64,000 nt of DNA from Phascolomyces articulosus (GCA_025677815.1 JAIXMP010000061.1:1-64000); one strand, 5' to 3'. Positions 13,380 to 25,296 are shown, numbered from the stretch's first letter. The notes: generated by a model not told the origin, from the sequence alone. A program made the numbers and translations.

Positions 13380-13735
13380 ATATACGTATATATTTAAATA
13401 TGATACAGGCTCCGTTTGAAGAATTATCTAAACAATTATAGCTATCTTTTATAGCAATATTTTTACTTAATAAAACCAATGCTCGATCATCCATTGGACA
13501 AGATAGTTGGTTATATCGGATAATCCACATAGATCAAAATAATAAACATGTGTGATGGTTAGGATTTCCGCTCTGCTCAAGTTATCGTCTCCAACGTTCA
13601 TTTTTTCCACCCAGTTATTTCATTGGTTAAGACTTTTAGATACATTAGCGCTACCATATATTCATCATAGAATAATGATAACAATGTATTTGGAGATTAG
13701 CATTCTTAGGAGTAAAGTCTTCTATTCTTTATAAA
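13380..13735 (-). pseudogene. Duplicated gene fragment, copy B (frameshifted)
   Basis: Paralogous to 12060-12430. The minus strand reads ITHVYYFDLCGL in one frame and then VQMDDRALVLL and NGACIIF in another, so at least one indel separates the two parts, and the coding potential is lost. The flanking AATAAACATGTGTGAT and ATAGAATAATGATAA blocks match copy A. Classed as a pseudogene fragment of an unknown family. Confidence 0.45.
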
Positions 13736-14184
13736 AAAAAGAAATCCTCATATATACACTTTAAGAAAATGATATATGCTAATTCACTTATAAAAGAGAA
13801 AACAAAAAGAATTGCGTTTCGAAATGCAACGCCGTTGTATTTCCGGAGAACATTCAGTGTATTATTTCGGTATACAATATCCCATGATTGTTTCTACTTA
13901 TTAACTTACCACTTACCTTTTGCTATTAATTGTGATGACTCTTATTTAGTATATCTTTCCAAAAAAAAATTGTTCAGGTATATAAAGTGTAATTGTTGTT
14001 CGTATACAGCAAGTTACCGATCTTCAAAGTAGTCAATGTTATATATGCAAGCCTTCTTGTACGTTTGGGTCATTGAGACGTGATGTTGACGGTTAACTAT
14101 TGCTCAATCGTAAGGCCAATAATCATTGTCATTTCCCATTTATTATTCATACCATTTTTGTTTACTTGTATAAATGTTTGTATA
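13736..14184. other. Gene-free flank of the DNA transposon
   Basis: An 87-codon open frame at 13769-14032 (plus) has no recognisable domain and starts inside AT-rich DNA. The last bases TA (14183-14184) form the left target-site dinucleotide of the transposon. Confidence 0.4.
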
Positions 14185-16614
14185 CAGTCAACCCCCGTTT
14201 TTTGCAGGTGCGGTATGTTGTGAAAAAACCTGCAAAAAGCGGGGACCTGCAAAATAAGGTTACACAGACTGGAACTTAATTGATTACTTACTGTTTACTA
14301 TGAGTTATTATATGACACCTATCCAATAATCAAGTATTGCAATTAACTTACTAGTAAGATTATAGAATAATTGGTGTCCTATTTATAATTAAATTCTTTT
14401 TTGAGTTGTGTTTACTTTATAAACTTCTTTTATTCATTACACTTTTTTATTATAATGCCCCCAGTCAAAAACTCATATCAAAAACTCGCTGATGATATGT
14501 ATGATAGTGCATATCAGCACAAATGCAATGTTATTAACGCGGGCCGAGCTATCACCAATAGACAATTACTTCAGTGGATTAAAGCGAAGTATGAACTCGA
14601 AAGTACTCCAAATGAAACCACTCTGGCAAGAAAGATGTCGCAACGAAAGATTGATGAAGAGAATGGTGTTATGAGAAGTGATAAGAAAAAGTCTCGCGCA
14701 AAGTGTCCAGTATGTTTATATCAATTTATCTTTTAAACTAAAAACAAATAATAAAAATAAAGTTGAATAATATTAATAATAATAATAATAATAATATATG
14801 TGTGTATGTGTGTGTATAAATATATAGCAACTTGAATATGCCTTATATATATGGGTTGAACAAAGATACTATATGCGTACTCCTATTAACTGGGATATAA
14901 TTAAAAAAGCTGCCAGAGCTTTACAGAATAAGATGGAAATCCCTGATGGATTAGGTTTTTCTAATGGCTGACAGGATCGTTTCCAGAAAAGATATGGTTT
15001 GAAAATGCAACGATTGCATGGCGAAGGCAGTTCTGCAGATTTAGAACTTGCTTTAGCTAAATTACCGGAAATTCAAGAAAGAGCAAAGCAGTATGCTCTT
15101 CGCGATATTTACAATATGGATGAGACTGCTGTATTTTATGCAAGTGCACCTATGACAACAATTGCCTCTGGTCCTTTTAAAGGTACTAAGCAAGATAAAT
15201 CAAGACTGACTGTAGTTTTTACTACAAATGCTGATGGATCTGACAAGTGGTACCCATGGTTTATTGGCAAGTCCAAAAAACCAAGAAGTTTTGATATGGT
15301 ATATATTCTTGATTATTGTTGTCGAATTTATTATATTTATATCTTATACAAATAAGTATTATTTTTTATATTAGCCACAAAACAAAACACTTAGAAATAA
15401 GATCGACCTTTCTTTTTACCGTGGTAACGCCAACGCATGGATGACACGTAGTATATTTAAAGAATACTTAAAAAAGCTTGATAGAGCTATGGCACACCAC
15501 AACCGTAAAATTCTTCTTTTGCTGGATAACTTCTCTGGCCATTATTGTGATTATGAGCCAACTAATATTGAATTACTTTACTTACCACCCAACACTACAT
15601 CAATGATGCAACCATTGGATGCTGGTATTATTAGAAGCTTCAAGACTCATTTCAAGTACGTGATATTATATAATATATATTTTCATAGGATTATAGACTT
15701 CAGGTTGGTATTGATGCATAAAAATATATAGAAATTCACAGTATGAAGCAGCATATAATGATATTCAAGAACGATTGGATAGAGGCCTCCCTCCCAGTAA
15801 TGGAAATGTTTTTCGGGTCGATGTTTTGCAGGGTATAAAGTGGTGTTTGGATGCTTGGGAAGAAGTAACTGCTAATACTATAACGAATTGTTTTAAAAAA
15901 ACAAAGATAGTAGAAGCTGCAACTGAAATATTGGATAGTAAATTGGATCATTCTGAAAAGGAAGCTCTTGACCAAATCAATGACCATTTAATTATGGTAT
16001 ATGGTGCGAAAAGTGTTAGTAACAATCCTTTTGATCCTAATCCACCGGAGGAAATAGCAGCTGTTCATCCAGTGCTTACCGATGACGAGATTATCCAAAC
16101 TGTTTTTGATGAAGAAGTTAGGGATGCAGCTGTTGCTGAAACTTCTAATAATGAAAGACAGGAGCTGCAAAGTGAACCTGAACCTATAGCACATACTTAC
16201 CAGGAAAAGGCTAGAATAATTGAAAAAGCAATCAGTATTTTATGCGAGCCCGAAAACCTTTCAATTAAAAAGGAGCTTCGCAAAATTCGTGATATTTATA
16301 GAAAAAAATCTCAAACAAAGCAAGCAACAATTACCAATTACTTCAATGCTTAATAGAAAAAAAAATCTTTTATAATAGTTAAAAATATATTATTCTTATG
16401 AAATTTATTATATCATTGGTTCGAATCATGCTATTGCAGGTTCCTTGGTGGCGAATATTAAGAGCGGATAATTGCAGGTCCTCCAAATTAGGCTGCAAAA
16501 TGCAAAAAGTGAGGAATCTGCAATTTTACTAAGTACTGAGCGAGATTTTTCAAAAAAACCTGCAAAAAGTGAGGGTCTGCAAAAAGCGGGGATGCAAAAA
16601 ACGGGGGTTGACTG
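14185..16614 (+). mobile_element. pogo/Tigger-type Tc1-mariner DNA transposon, 2430 bp
   Basis: The ends are perfect 22-bp inverted repeats, beginning CAGTCAACCCCCGTTTT on the left (14185-14206) and mirrored at 16593-16614, flanked by TA on both sides (14183-14184, 16615-16616), the target duplication of the superfamily. Subterminal repeats of the type CTGCAAAAAGYGRGG recur inside both ends (about 14230-14260 and 16490-16600) and may bind transposase. One transposase gene fills the interior. The insertion abuts the 5' target duplication of a LINE copy. The perfect repeats and frameshift-free gene point to a recent insertion. Confidence 0.95.
14455..16353 (+). pseudogene. pogo-family DDE transposase with one in-frame stop
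   Basis: Exons 14455-14709, 14828-15298, 15375-15659 and 15742-16353 join in frame to 539 codons plus stop. The N-terminal half resembles CENP-B/psq helix-turn-helix DNA-binding domains: an HTH near residues 10-70, then a second one ending GLGFSNG. There, TGA at 14969-14971 (codon 133) stands where relatives carry Trp. The catalytic triad is present: NMDET (D183), LLLLDNFSGH (D293) and QPLDAG (D324), a DD30D spacing as in pogo. The tail KKSQTKQATITNYFNA contains a PCNA-binding-like motif. The last intron acceptor was chosen at CACAG (15741), because the upstream TAG acceptor leads to an immediate stop. Unless read through or repaired by recoding, the TGA removes the catalytic domain; otherwise the gene is intact. 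Confidence 0.9.
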
Positions 16615-16627
16615 TAAATGACCCTTG
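16615..16627. repeat. LINE target-site duplication, 5' copy
   Basis: TAAATGACCCTTG here is repeated exactly at 17595-17607. The pair brackets the LINE fragment and is read as its target-site duplication. Its first TA doubles as the right target dinucleotide of the DNA transposon. Confidence 0.8.
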
Positions 16628-17260
16628 TATATCAAGCTTAGTAAAGGAACAATGGCCTGGAACACACTGCTTCGGAAAAATGATATATGGAAAACAATGA
16701 CAGAAAACAACAACGATCCAACAGCTTTAAATATTAAAGATGTAATTAAACGACATCGACAAACAACTCACGAAAAACGATGTGCACGCAAAAACTCTGT
16801 ACTTATTAATGCCTGTCGAAGAACACTAGGTATTGATCCAATTCTATGGCTACCAATGTCACCACAAGAACGTGTTCTATGCATTCATTATCGACTAGGA
16901 TGGATCAATAATTATCAACAACAAGCATGCCCTAACTGTCATCAACCGACCCGTTTAACAAAAAATCATTTAATTAAATGTCTTGATGTCCATTCCTTTC
17001 TCTCCTTCTCCACTAATATTAAGGATCCAATCTCGTTTGTGCTTAACCGATTACCAAAATCACCTCCGACCTCATCTGCCAAACGTACTTATCTCAATAT
17101 AATATGGCCTAAGGTTTGCTATATATTATCACAAATGCACCGTACATGCCGATCAGAGCAATACCTCACCCCACTGCCACCAGTAGACCAATTTGGACGA
17201 GCGCTCCTAGTGTGGATCGAACCGCCTGCGAAACATTCCACATTACCAGCATCTATATAA
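16628..17260 (+). pseudogene. LINE ORF2 C-terminal fragment (zinc knuckle)
   Basis: About 210 residues open to a stop at 17260 but without its own start; the frame simply begins at the truncation point. Recognisable parts are CRRTLGIDPILWLPMS, HYRLGWINNY and the zinc-knuckle CPNCHQPTRLTKNHLIKC (C-x2-C-x9-H-x3-C), the usual end of LINE reverse-transcriptase proteins. The reverse-transcriptase and endonuclease domains are missing. Not expected to be functional. Confidence 0.8.
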
Positions 17261-17275
17261 TATTATTCTTTTAAC

Positions 17276-17311
<36 letters not shown>

Positions 17312-17594
17312 TCCTGATACCTCTTCCTTTAGCTCCATAATGTTTCCCACCACCCATAGAATAGTTACCCTCTGTTTCTTTTTCTCCCAACCTTTTATAT
17401 ATAACTTAGTAATCCCCTTCCTTTATATAACTCTTTGATCTGTATCCCCTTATTTTCGGTCGTATACCCACACCTTTTTCCTGCTGCCCTGCAGGTTTTT
17501 CAGAACTGAGCCTTGTAAACTGACGAGAGCAAGAAGCTGAAATCAGCGTGTGCTCATTTAATTTCGTCCTTAATAAAAATTTATAATTTCAACG
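16628..17594 (+). mobile_element. 5'-truncated non-LTR retrotransposon (LINE)
   Basis: A fragment bounded by 13-bp direct repeats. It carries the C-terminal end of a LINE ORF2-like polyprotein, a 29-30 nt A-tract at 17281-17309 and about 285 bp of 3' UTR-like DNA ending with AATAAA near 17570. Only the last fifth or so of a full LINE remains, typical of incomplete reverse transcription. The internal A-tract means the 3' end is not a simple poly(A) tail, which is a little unusual. Confidence 0.8.
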
Positions 17595-17607
17595 TAAATG
17601 ACCCTTG
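17595..17607. repeat. LINE target-site duplication, 3' copy
   Basis: Exact repeat of 16615-16627, placed directly after the 3' UTR-like end of the LINE fragment. Confidence 0.8.
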
Positions 17608-18097
17608 ATACAAGTGCCAATGCTGTGCATGACTCACATTTTTTCGACACTCTCTAGGTTGTTTTATCGAAATACATTTTTCAAGTCAAGACACAGTATT
17701 TTTATTTGATGTATTTCACGTTTTCGAATGTTCATTTTGGTTAGGGATGAAAATAACAGACTTTTGTTATAATGATCAATCAATCCATTCCTTCATTTTG
17801 CAACAAAAAATAAATGTTTAATCTGCCATACTTGTCATGTCAAATGAAAAACTCTCTTTTGTATAAACAAAAGTACGACAGATTATCTATTACCCGAAAA
17901 AAGTGATTTTTAATTCTACTGTGACCTTTATTGCATAGTACTAACTATTATATACATTGATTCAATTGCCTTTTGGAAAAACTGTGGAGGAGTAAAAGAG
18001 TGTATAATAAAAAAAAATAGTAATTTTACAAATATGGTATTCATTCAATCCATCCTGATCTGCTTGTTATATTATATCATTACCATCTTCAATTTTG
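17608..18097. other. Gene-free interval
   Basis: No gene or recognisable element between the LINE and the 3' end of the small membrane-protein gene. Confidence 0.5.
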
Positions 18098-18579
18098 TCA
18101 ATTCGCTTGTAATCGAAAGGAAAGTGATTGTCGTAATTGTATTGGTAATATCCATCCCCACATTTTAAAAGCAACCATACAGAAAAACCGCCATTGGCCG
18201 AGACATGTCCCAATAGTGATAATCATGATAGTGTATACGAACAATTCCAGGATAAAAAATACAATAAAATATATCCAATTATCTATCAGAGTGTAGAACA
18301 AAAAAAAAAGAGTTACATATTTTTGTTCACGTTGAGTCATGATGTCAACAAATAAACAATGACAAAAACGCGCATTCATATATATAAATATATACCTGGT
18401 GTACTTAATCCCAATACATGATGCATAATAGATTTTGTCACAGCTACACTGGAAGAACCTGTAATGCCAAAAATTAAGAATCGCCATGTCCAAATGAAAA
18501 TAGTCCATAATTTTTCTGAGGTCGAAGGCGATTGTTGGTATTGTTCTGTAAGAAGATTGGCTTCTTCATCGGTTGCCAT
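18098..18579 (-). CDS. Small two-helix membrane protein, DUF6787-like
   Basis: Exons (minus) 18579-18396 and 18282-18098, 122 residues. The junction CCA G|GTATAT ... GATAG|AT AAT TGG keeps frame and gives LSTPDNWIYF. A hydrophilic head (ATDEEANLLTEQYQQSP) precedes a first membrane helix, WTIFIWTWRFLIFGITGSSS. A second helix follows (IVFFILELFVYTIMIITIG), then CLGQWRFFCMVAFKMWGW, and a short basic C terminus. The order GITGSSSV, helix, GxxxGQxxFF and KM(W/x) resembles the DUF6787 family of small membrane proteins; this is recall, not a search. Role unknown. It stands alone, flanked by transposon-rich DNA. Confidence 0.75.
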
Positions 18580-20795
18580 TTTGTAGAAAAAAAAATAGAA
18601 AGGATAATAGGAACAACCTCTTTACTATTTGATTTCTATGGGAATACTTTTTTAAAAAAAAATCCCGATCAAAATCTGATAAGATTCACTAGTATTTGCC
18701 GACATCACCAATTCAATAGTATATAATAAAAGAAAACATTGATATTCACATTCAAAGGATCAAGCTATATATATCCTGTCTTTAAATTTCTTCGTTTAAG
18801 ATAAAGTGTTTCTTTAAGCGAATGATTTTTTTATTTTTGAAATGCTTCCCATCACTCGTCGTATTATTAACATACGCTCTGAATTCGTAATCAAGAATGT
18901 TGATTTATCGAGATACTATTGTTAATATGCAATAACGTTGCATGATCAAATGACCCAAAGCTTTGTCAATGGCCCATATTTTAGTACGCGGTAAAACACA
19001 GCCAAGAGCGCAGCACGAACATAATGTCCCAAAAAAAAACATGTAACTTGGCAACCATGTTTATTACATGCAATGCACATATAATAAATAAGAAGAATTA
19101 ATATATATTCATTAGGCATTAGTATTTTTATACGTATGTTACAAATACTAAATCGTAGAAGTTATATTACTAAAACTGAGGTTTAATAAAAAAAAAATCA
19201 CATCTTATCATTGTTGTACATCATTTTCATTGTGGTTCTGGACGCAATAATATCTTATATCATGGCAATCACTTTGTTCATGAATCATTTATTAAATCTT
19301 GGAAATTACTGTACACCAGAAATTCTAGTTTTTTCTATTAAAAAAAGTGTATTTCTTGCTTATTCTTTTATATTTTTGCTCTAATAATCTTCCACTTTCC
19401 TACAATATAATTTCGTACAAGCAATCATCATTTGCCAAGATGTACTACATGTTGGTTTGATTGAATGATGATGAATGGTAACCACGTTTGATATATAAAA
19501 TATGTTGTGCATTCTATAAAAAAAAACAGGAGGATGAACATACGCATGTGCCATTCCATTATGTTTCAATTCTTTTAAAGAGAGCATTATGGCAAGGGAC
19601 ACTACCATCGTTACCAGCATCACCACCACTAAAATCATTATCATTCATTCAATGCTCTGTTCCCTTGTATACGCATAGAAATTGAATAAGAAAATTAATG
19701 ATTATCATGTATGAACCATGTTTTCAGTGATGAGTTCATCTTGTTTTTGCATATTTTTGAAACTATGATATAAATTATACCACCATTTTTTTTTTTTGAG
19801 AAATTCTCAAATTGCAAAAAGTGAGGGGTCCACCTTGTGTATCTGCATCCAAAGTGGTATTATGTGTCATTTAATAAAAATCGGAAAGTACTGAATTTGA
19901 TTGCTAAAACAAGTAAATGTATGAATATAAAATATACGTAAATTAATCCAGATCACATAATCGGAAACGCCATTGACTCATAACCCTAAGTTCGGTCGAA
20001 TTTGGATAAAGAAAAAGGGGTGCGTGCGTGCATTTACCAGCAAATAGGATCATTCGCCAGCTTATTTTGAAATCCAGGATTTCTCGGTAGGGTAGCCAGC
20101 CAATCAAAATAATTCTACCTCTTTTGGATAAATTTTACGGATCAGTCGCCGTTCATTTTTTGACTCACACAAAAAAAAAATATGGTAAATACCAATGTGC
20201 GTTTATATGTATAACTGATTAAAAGTATGATGTTGTGTATTATCAGTGCCATTACTAAATATAATATGTTACAATATCATCTTAATACTTATTATTATTT
20301 TCACATTACTTATGCCTTGATTTTGATTTTGTCAAGTGCATGTGTATATTCTGCAGACTGCTTTTTTGCTTGGCCCAAAAATCAAATTTTACTCCGCAAA
20401 TGACCTTCTCTTGTTCCGATCGGCGACTTCACCGGTGACAGAAGTATCTTTCCAAAAATAGAAGGCGTCGTAGTCCTAGATCAAGAAATTATGGAATAAA
20501 ATGAAACAAAAGCAACAAAACATTCAGCATGAAAAAATATAAAGAATGCTTGTATTGCCTAATAATATTATTACATGTGCAACCAATAGATATACAATAG
20601 CCATATGATGCTTGATTAAAAGAGAAACAACAGATATTGTTTATGCATATTGAGACTGATAAAAAGTATCATCATCACACACCTTCTTTTATAGTATAGA
20701 TAAAGGATTCAGATCAAAAAAAAAAAAAAGAGTCGTGTTAAAACGTGGTGGATGTTTTCTTTTCCCGCGTTTCTTGGTGCTACCATCGAAATTTG
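18580..20795. other. Intergenic region with transposon and coding remnants
   Basis: No intact gene. It contains an isolated transposon-end-like sequence at 19813-19836 and a stretch near 20035-20475 (minus) that reads like decayed exons. The final part is the promoter region of the ABC transporter. Confidence 0.45.
19813..19836. repeat. Degenerate pogo-type transposon end
   Basis: TTGCAAAAAGTGAGGGGTCCAC resembles the subterminal TGCAAAAAGTGAGG repeats of the 14185-16614 element and the GGACCCC motif of pogo-type ends. No partner end lies nearby, so this is probably a solo remnant. Confidence 0.4.
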
Positions 20796-20805
20796 TATAT
20801 AAAAG
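20796..20805 (+). promoter_or_regulatory. TATA box of the ABC transporter gene
   Basis: TATATAAAAG sits 67 bp upstream of the start codon at 20872. It is the strongest TATA match in this upstream region, and its distance suits a short 5' leader. Confidence 0.55.
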
Positions 20806-20871
20806 CTGTTGACCACTCCCTTTTTCTTTATCTTTATATCTTTATATTTATATATCTCCATTGACAATAAT

Positions 20872-23798
20872 ATGGTGGAAAGTCATCAAGACCCTTCCCC
20901 CCCTTCTTCTATTAGTTATGAAGAAGAAAAACTGATAGATCAAGAAGTGAATCAATTTAAATTCAAACAACAACAACAAGAATTAGAAAAAATCCAATCA
21001 AAACACGATGGCGACGAAAACAACAAAAAAGACAAGAAGAAAAAAAAGGAAAAGAAAGAAAAAGAACCAACGATTTTACCACATAAATTGTTTCGATACG
21101 CTACCAAATGGGATCTCCTTGCTGTAGTTGTTGCAGCTCTTGGTTCGTTGGGTATTGGTATCCTTCAACCTCTTTCGGTATGTATTTATATATCTTTGGA
21201 AATAGTAATAATAATATTATCTCACACTTTTTTGTTTTTTGATTTATATATATATATAGATTATTATGTTTGGTGACTTTTTAGCAGATTTTGGATCATC
21301 CATGTCAAATCCTGATGAATTACTTGATAATTCCATTGATATAATTCTTGTCTTTGTATATATTGGTACCGCAGCACTGGTAGGAGGTTACATTACACAT
21401 GCTCTTTGGGTTTTATCAGGTGAAAATCAAGCACGTCGTATTCGTAAACTTTACGTCCATTCTATCTTACGTCAAGACATGACATGTACGTTTACTTTTT
21501 TTTTCTGATTGATCCTATATTTAAGAAATCAATAACAATGCCAAAACTAACATATAATGGTTATTTATATAGGGTTTGATAAAGCAGAAGAAGGTTCATT
21601 GACCACCCGTTTAGCCACCGATGTCCAAATGATTCAAGAAGGGATTTCAGAAAAACTTGGTTCACTTTTTCAAATGACTTCCTTGTTTGTATCCGGTTTT
21701 GTTATTTCTTTTGTCAAGGGCTGGCACATTGCTGTTGTTATTCTTGCCACCGTTCCTATCATGGGTTTATTGGCTAGTTCAGTTGGTTTCTATTACAGCA
21801 AATTGACCGAGAATGCACAAAACAGCTACGCACAAGCCGGTTCTATTGCCGAACAAGTTTTTGCTGGTATTCGTACTGTATATGCTTTTTCATTACAAGA
21901 TCGATTCTCACGCCGTTATGATCAAGAACTTGACAAAGCCTGTGCTACTGGAACAAAACGAGGCGTTGTTATGGGTATTCAACTTGGTCTTTTCATGTTT
22001 GTCATGTTTGCTACTTACGGTCTCTCCTTCTGGTATGGTGGTAAATTGGTTGCAGAAGGTACCATGACAGGTGATAAAGTCATGATTGCTTTCTTTGCCA
22101 TGTTGATGGGTACTCAAGCTTTCCAATCCGTTCCACTCAATCTTTCTGCTTTAGCCAGTGCATGTGGTGCTGCCTATCGTATTTTTGAAATTATTGATCG
22201 TGTTCCTGAAATTGACCCTGATTCCAAAGACGGTATCCAAGAAGGCACCCTTGTCGGTGATATTGAATTCCGAGGTGTTGACTTTTCTTATCCTACACGA
22301 CCTGATATTCCAGTCCTCAAAGACTTTTCGGTTCAAATTCAAGCAGGTCAATCTATTGCCTTGGTAGGTTCCTCTGGTTCTGGAAAATCAACTACCGTAC
22401 AATTACTACAACGTTTTTATGATGCATTGCAAGGACAAGTATTGATCGACGGTAAAGATATCAAGGATTACAATGTCCAATGGTTACGTAATCAAATTGG
22501 TGTCGTGTCCCAAGAACCTGTTTTATTCAACATGAGTGTTCGTAAAAACTTGATGTTGGGTGCAACAGATGATGTCACAGAAGAACAGCTTATTGAAGCA
22601 TGTAAAAAAGCCAATTGTCATTCGTTTATTTCTCAATTGCCCAATGGCTATGATACCCCCGTTGGACAACAAGGTGGTATGCTTTCTGGTGGTCAAAAAC
22701 AACGTATTGCTATTGCTCGCGCTATTCTCAAGAATCCTTCTATTTTATTGCTTGATGAGGTAATTTATTATTATTGCTATTTACTTGAATTATAAATAAT
22801 ACTAGTAAAATAGTCATGAAAAAATAACGCATTTACTAACCACTCTCCTTTTATATATATATATATATATATAGGCTACATCTGCCTTGGATACAAAATC
22901 GGAACGTATTGTACAACAAGCCCTCGATGCTGCTTCTGTGAACCGTACTACTCTTATGATCGCCCATCGCTTATCAACCATTCGAAATGCTGATTTGATT
23001 CTTGTTATGCAACAAGGTCAGGTAGTTGAACAAGGAAACCACAATGAATTGCTCGAAAAGAATGGCGTCTACGCAGAATTGGTTCAAAAACAATTGATTG
23101 CATTGGAACAAGAAGACAATAAATCAGATGATACAACTCTCGATGATGATGACAAGATTCCCAGTCGAATGCTTGAACGAGATAGCATCATTTCTGGTGA
23201 TGATATTGATGAAAAAGAAGAAATTATTATCAATATGACGAAACGCCTTAGTATTGCATCCTCGCTAGATGGTGTCGGTATTGAACGACGCAAAGAAATT
23301 GAACAAGAACTCAAATGGAAAACCACAAAGACACCCTTTTACAAGGTCTTAAAAGAAATGCGACCTGAATGGCCACTTATTGGCTTGGGTATTGTTGGTG
23401 GTATGCTTGCCGGGTCTTCTTTCCCTGTCAGTAGTTTGTTGATTGGTATGTCCGTTACCAATATGATTGATCCAACCGTTGAAAATATCCGACCTGGTCC
23501 TATGGAAGGTGCAAATCTCTATGCTTTCTTATTTGTTATTGTTGGCCTTGTTGCATTGGTTGGTATGTCACTTCAAGTATCTTCATTTGAAGTCGCTGGT
23601 GAACTGTATACAAGAAGACTTCGATCACGTATGTTCCAAGCTTTTATGAAACAAGAAGTCGCATTCTTTGATGTCGAAACAAATAATACCGGTGCATTGA
23701 CATCCATGTTGGCTCTTGATGCAAAAAATGTGAATGAAATTATTGCCAAAATTGTTGGTGAACTTACCAATATTACTTCCACAGCGATCACTGGTAAG

Positions 23799-23840
<42 letters not shown>

Positions 23841-25296
23841 CATATAATCGATTATGACTAACTCTATTATTATTTACTCTAAATATTACAGGTTTTGTTA
23901 TTGCATTTGTATATAATTGGATCTTAACATTAATTGTCATCGCATGTGTTCCTTTCCTTATCGTTGGCGCAGCCTACGAAACCAAGGTGGAATTAGCTTT
24001 TGAAGACGATACCAAAAAGGCAAGCATCCAAACAGGTGAAGTTGCTGGTGAAGCCATCAAGGCTATTCGTACTGTAGCTTCCTTGACGAAACAAGAGTAT
24101 TTTGAAAAGAAATACGACAAGGCCGGTTTACGCCCCCACAAGTTAGCCCATCGAAAAGCCTATTTGGGATCCATTGGTTATGCAATTAATCAAGGTGTCA
24201 TTATGTATCTTTATGCTGTTACTTTTTACGCCAGTATTCGCCTTTTGGGTATTGGTAAAATCACCTTCGAAGAAATGATGGTTACTTTGATGTCTGTCAT
24301 GATTACATGTTTTGGTATTGGTCGTAGTGCTGCTCTTGCTTCTGGTATTGCCAAGGCCAAATATTCCGCTCTTTCTGCATTTGAACTTTTGGAACGTCAA
24401 CCTTCCATTGATCCTGATCTTGAAGGAATCGAACCCAATACCGTACAAGGTCATGTGGAATTTCAAAATGTCAATTTCAGATACCCTGCTCGACCTGATG
24501 TCCCTATCTTCCGTGGTGAATTCAATTTGGAAGGTATGGCAGGAAAGACCATTGCTTTGGTGGGTGCTTCCGGTTGTGGAAAATCTACTACCATTGGCTT
24601 GTTACAACGTTGGTATGATTCCTTGTCTGGTACTGTCCGATTAGATGAACACAATGTTCAAACATATTCGCTCAATAATTTGAGAAGTCACATGGCCTTG
24701 GTATCCCAAGAACCTACCTTGTTTGATATGACCATTACCGATAATATTCGTTTTGGTATCTCGGACATGATAAACGTCACCCAAGAAGATATTGTCAAGG
24801 CGTGCACAGCTGCTAATATTCATCGTTTCATTTCAAGCCTTCCTGATGGATATGATACTCGTGTTGGTGATAAAGGGTCCCAACTTTCCGGTGGTCAGAA
24901 ACAACGTATTGCTATTGCACGCGCTTTGATTCGTAAACCCAAGGTTCTTTTGTTGGATGAAGCTACTTCTGCCTTGGATTCTGAATCCGAAAAATTGGTT
25001 CAAGCTGCTATTGATAATGTCATCCAAGAGGGTGGTAGAACTACAATCACCATCGCTCATCGTTTATCCACTATCCAGGTAATTATAATTTTTAGTATAT
25101 GTATTCTATATAGAACAATACAAAGTATAATTTATTAATGCATCCAATTTTTTTTTAATTCATATTATAGAATGCTGATTTGATTTGTGTTATCGATAAA
25201 GGAAAAGTGGTTGAACAAGGCAGTCATTGGGAATTACTTAAACTTGAAGGATTATACAGCACACTTGTTCGAGAACAATCTTTAAACACAAACTAA
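20872..25296 (+). CDS. ABCB/MDR full ABC transporter (Pmd1/Ste6/P-glycoprotein type)
   Basis: ATP-driven exporter, probably of hydrophobic compounds or a lipopeptide, in the plasma membrane. Exons 20872-21177, 21260-21485, 21573-22759, 22875-23793, 23892-25078 and 25171-25296 give 1316 residues, normal for TMD-NBD-TMD-NBD proteins. The N terminus is hydrophilic with a Lys/Glu-rich run (about 55-75). NBD1 has Walker A GSSGSGKS (about 443), signature LSGGQKQR (about 548) and LLLDE at the exon 3-4 border. An acidic linker (about 650-700) follows. NBD2 has GASGCGKS (about 1103), LSGGQKQR (about 1210) and [12 protein letters not shown]-loops AHRLST are present in both halves, so both ATP sites look catalytic. 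Introns 4 and 5 contain TA repeats. Substrate cannot be told from sequence; multidrug export is the family default. Confidence 0.95.
23801..23834. repeat. (TA)n microsatellite in an ABC-transporter intron
   Basis: About 17 TA units lie just after the splice donor of the intron between exons 4 and 5. A shorter TA tract (22853-22871) precedes the acceptor of the previous intron. Confidence 0.9.

Noticed and set aside
16411..16425. GGTTCGAATC resembling a tRNA B box
   Set aside because: There is no acceptor stem, D arm or anticodon arm around it, and it lies inside the DNA transposon.
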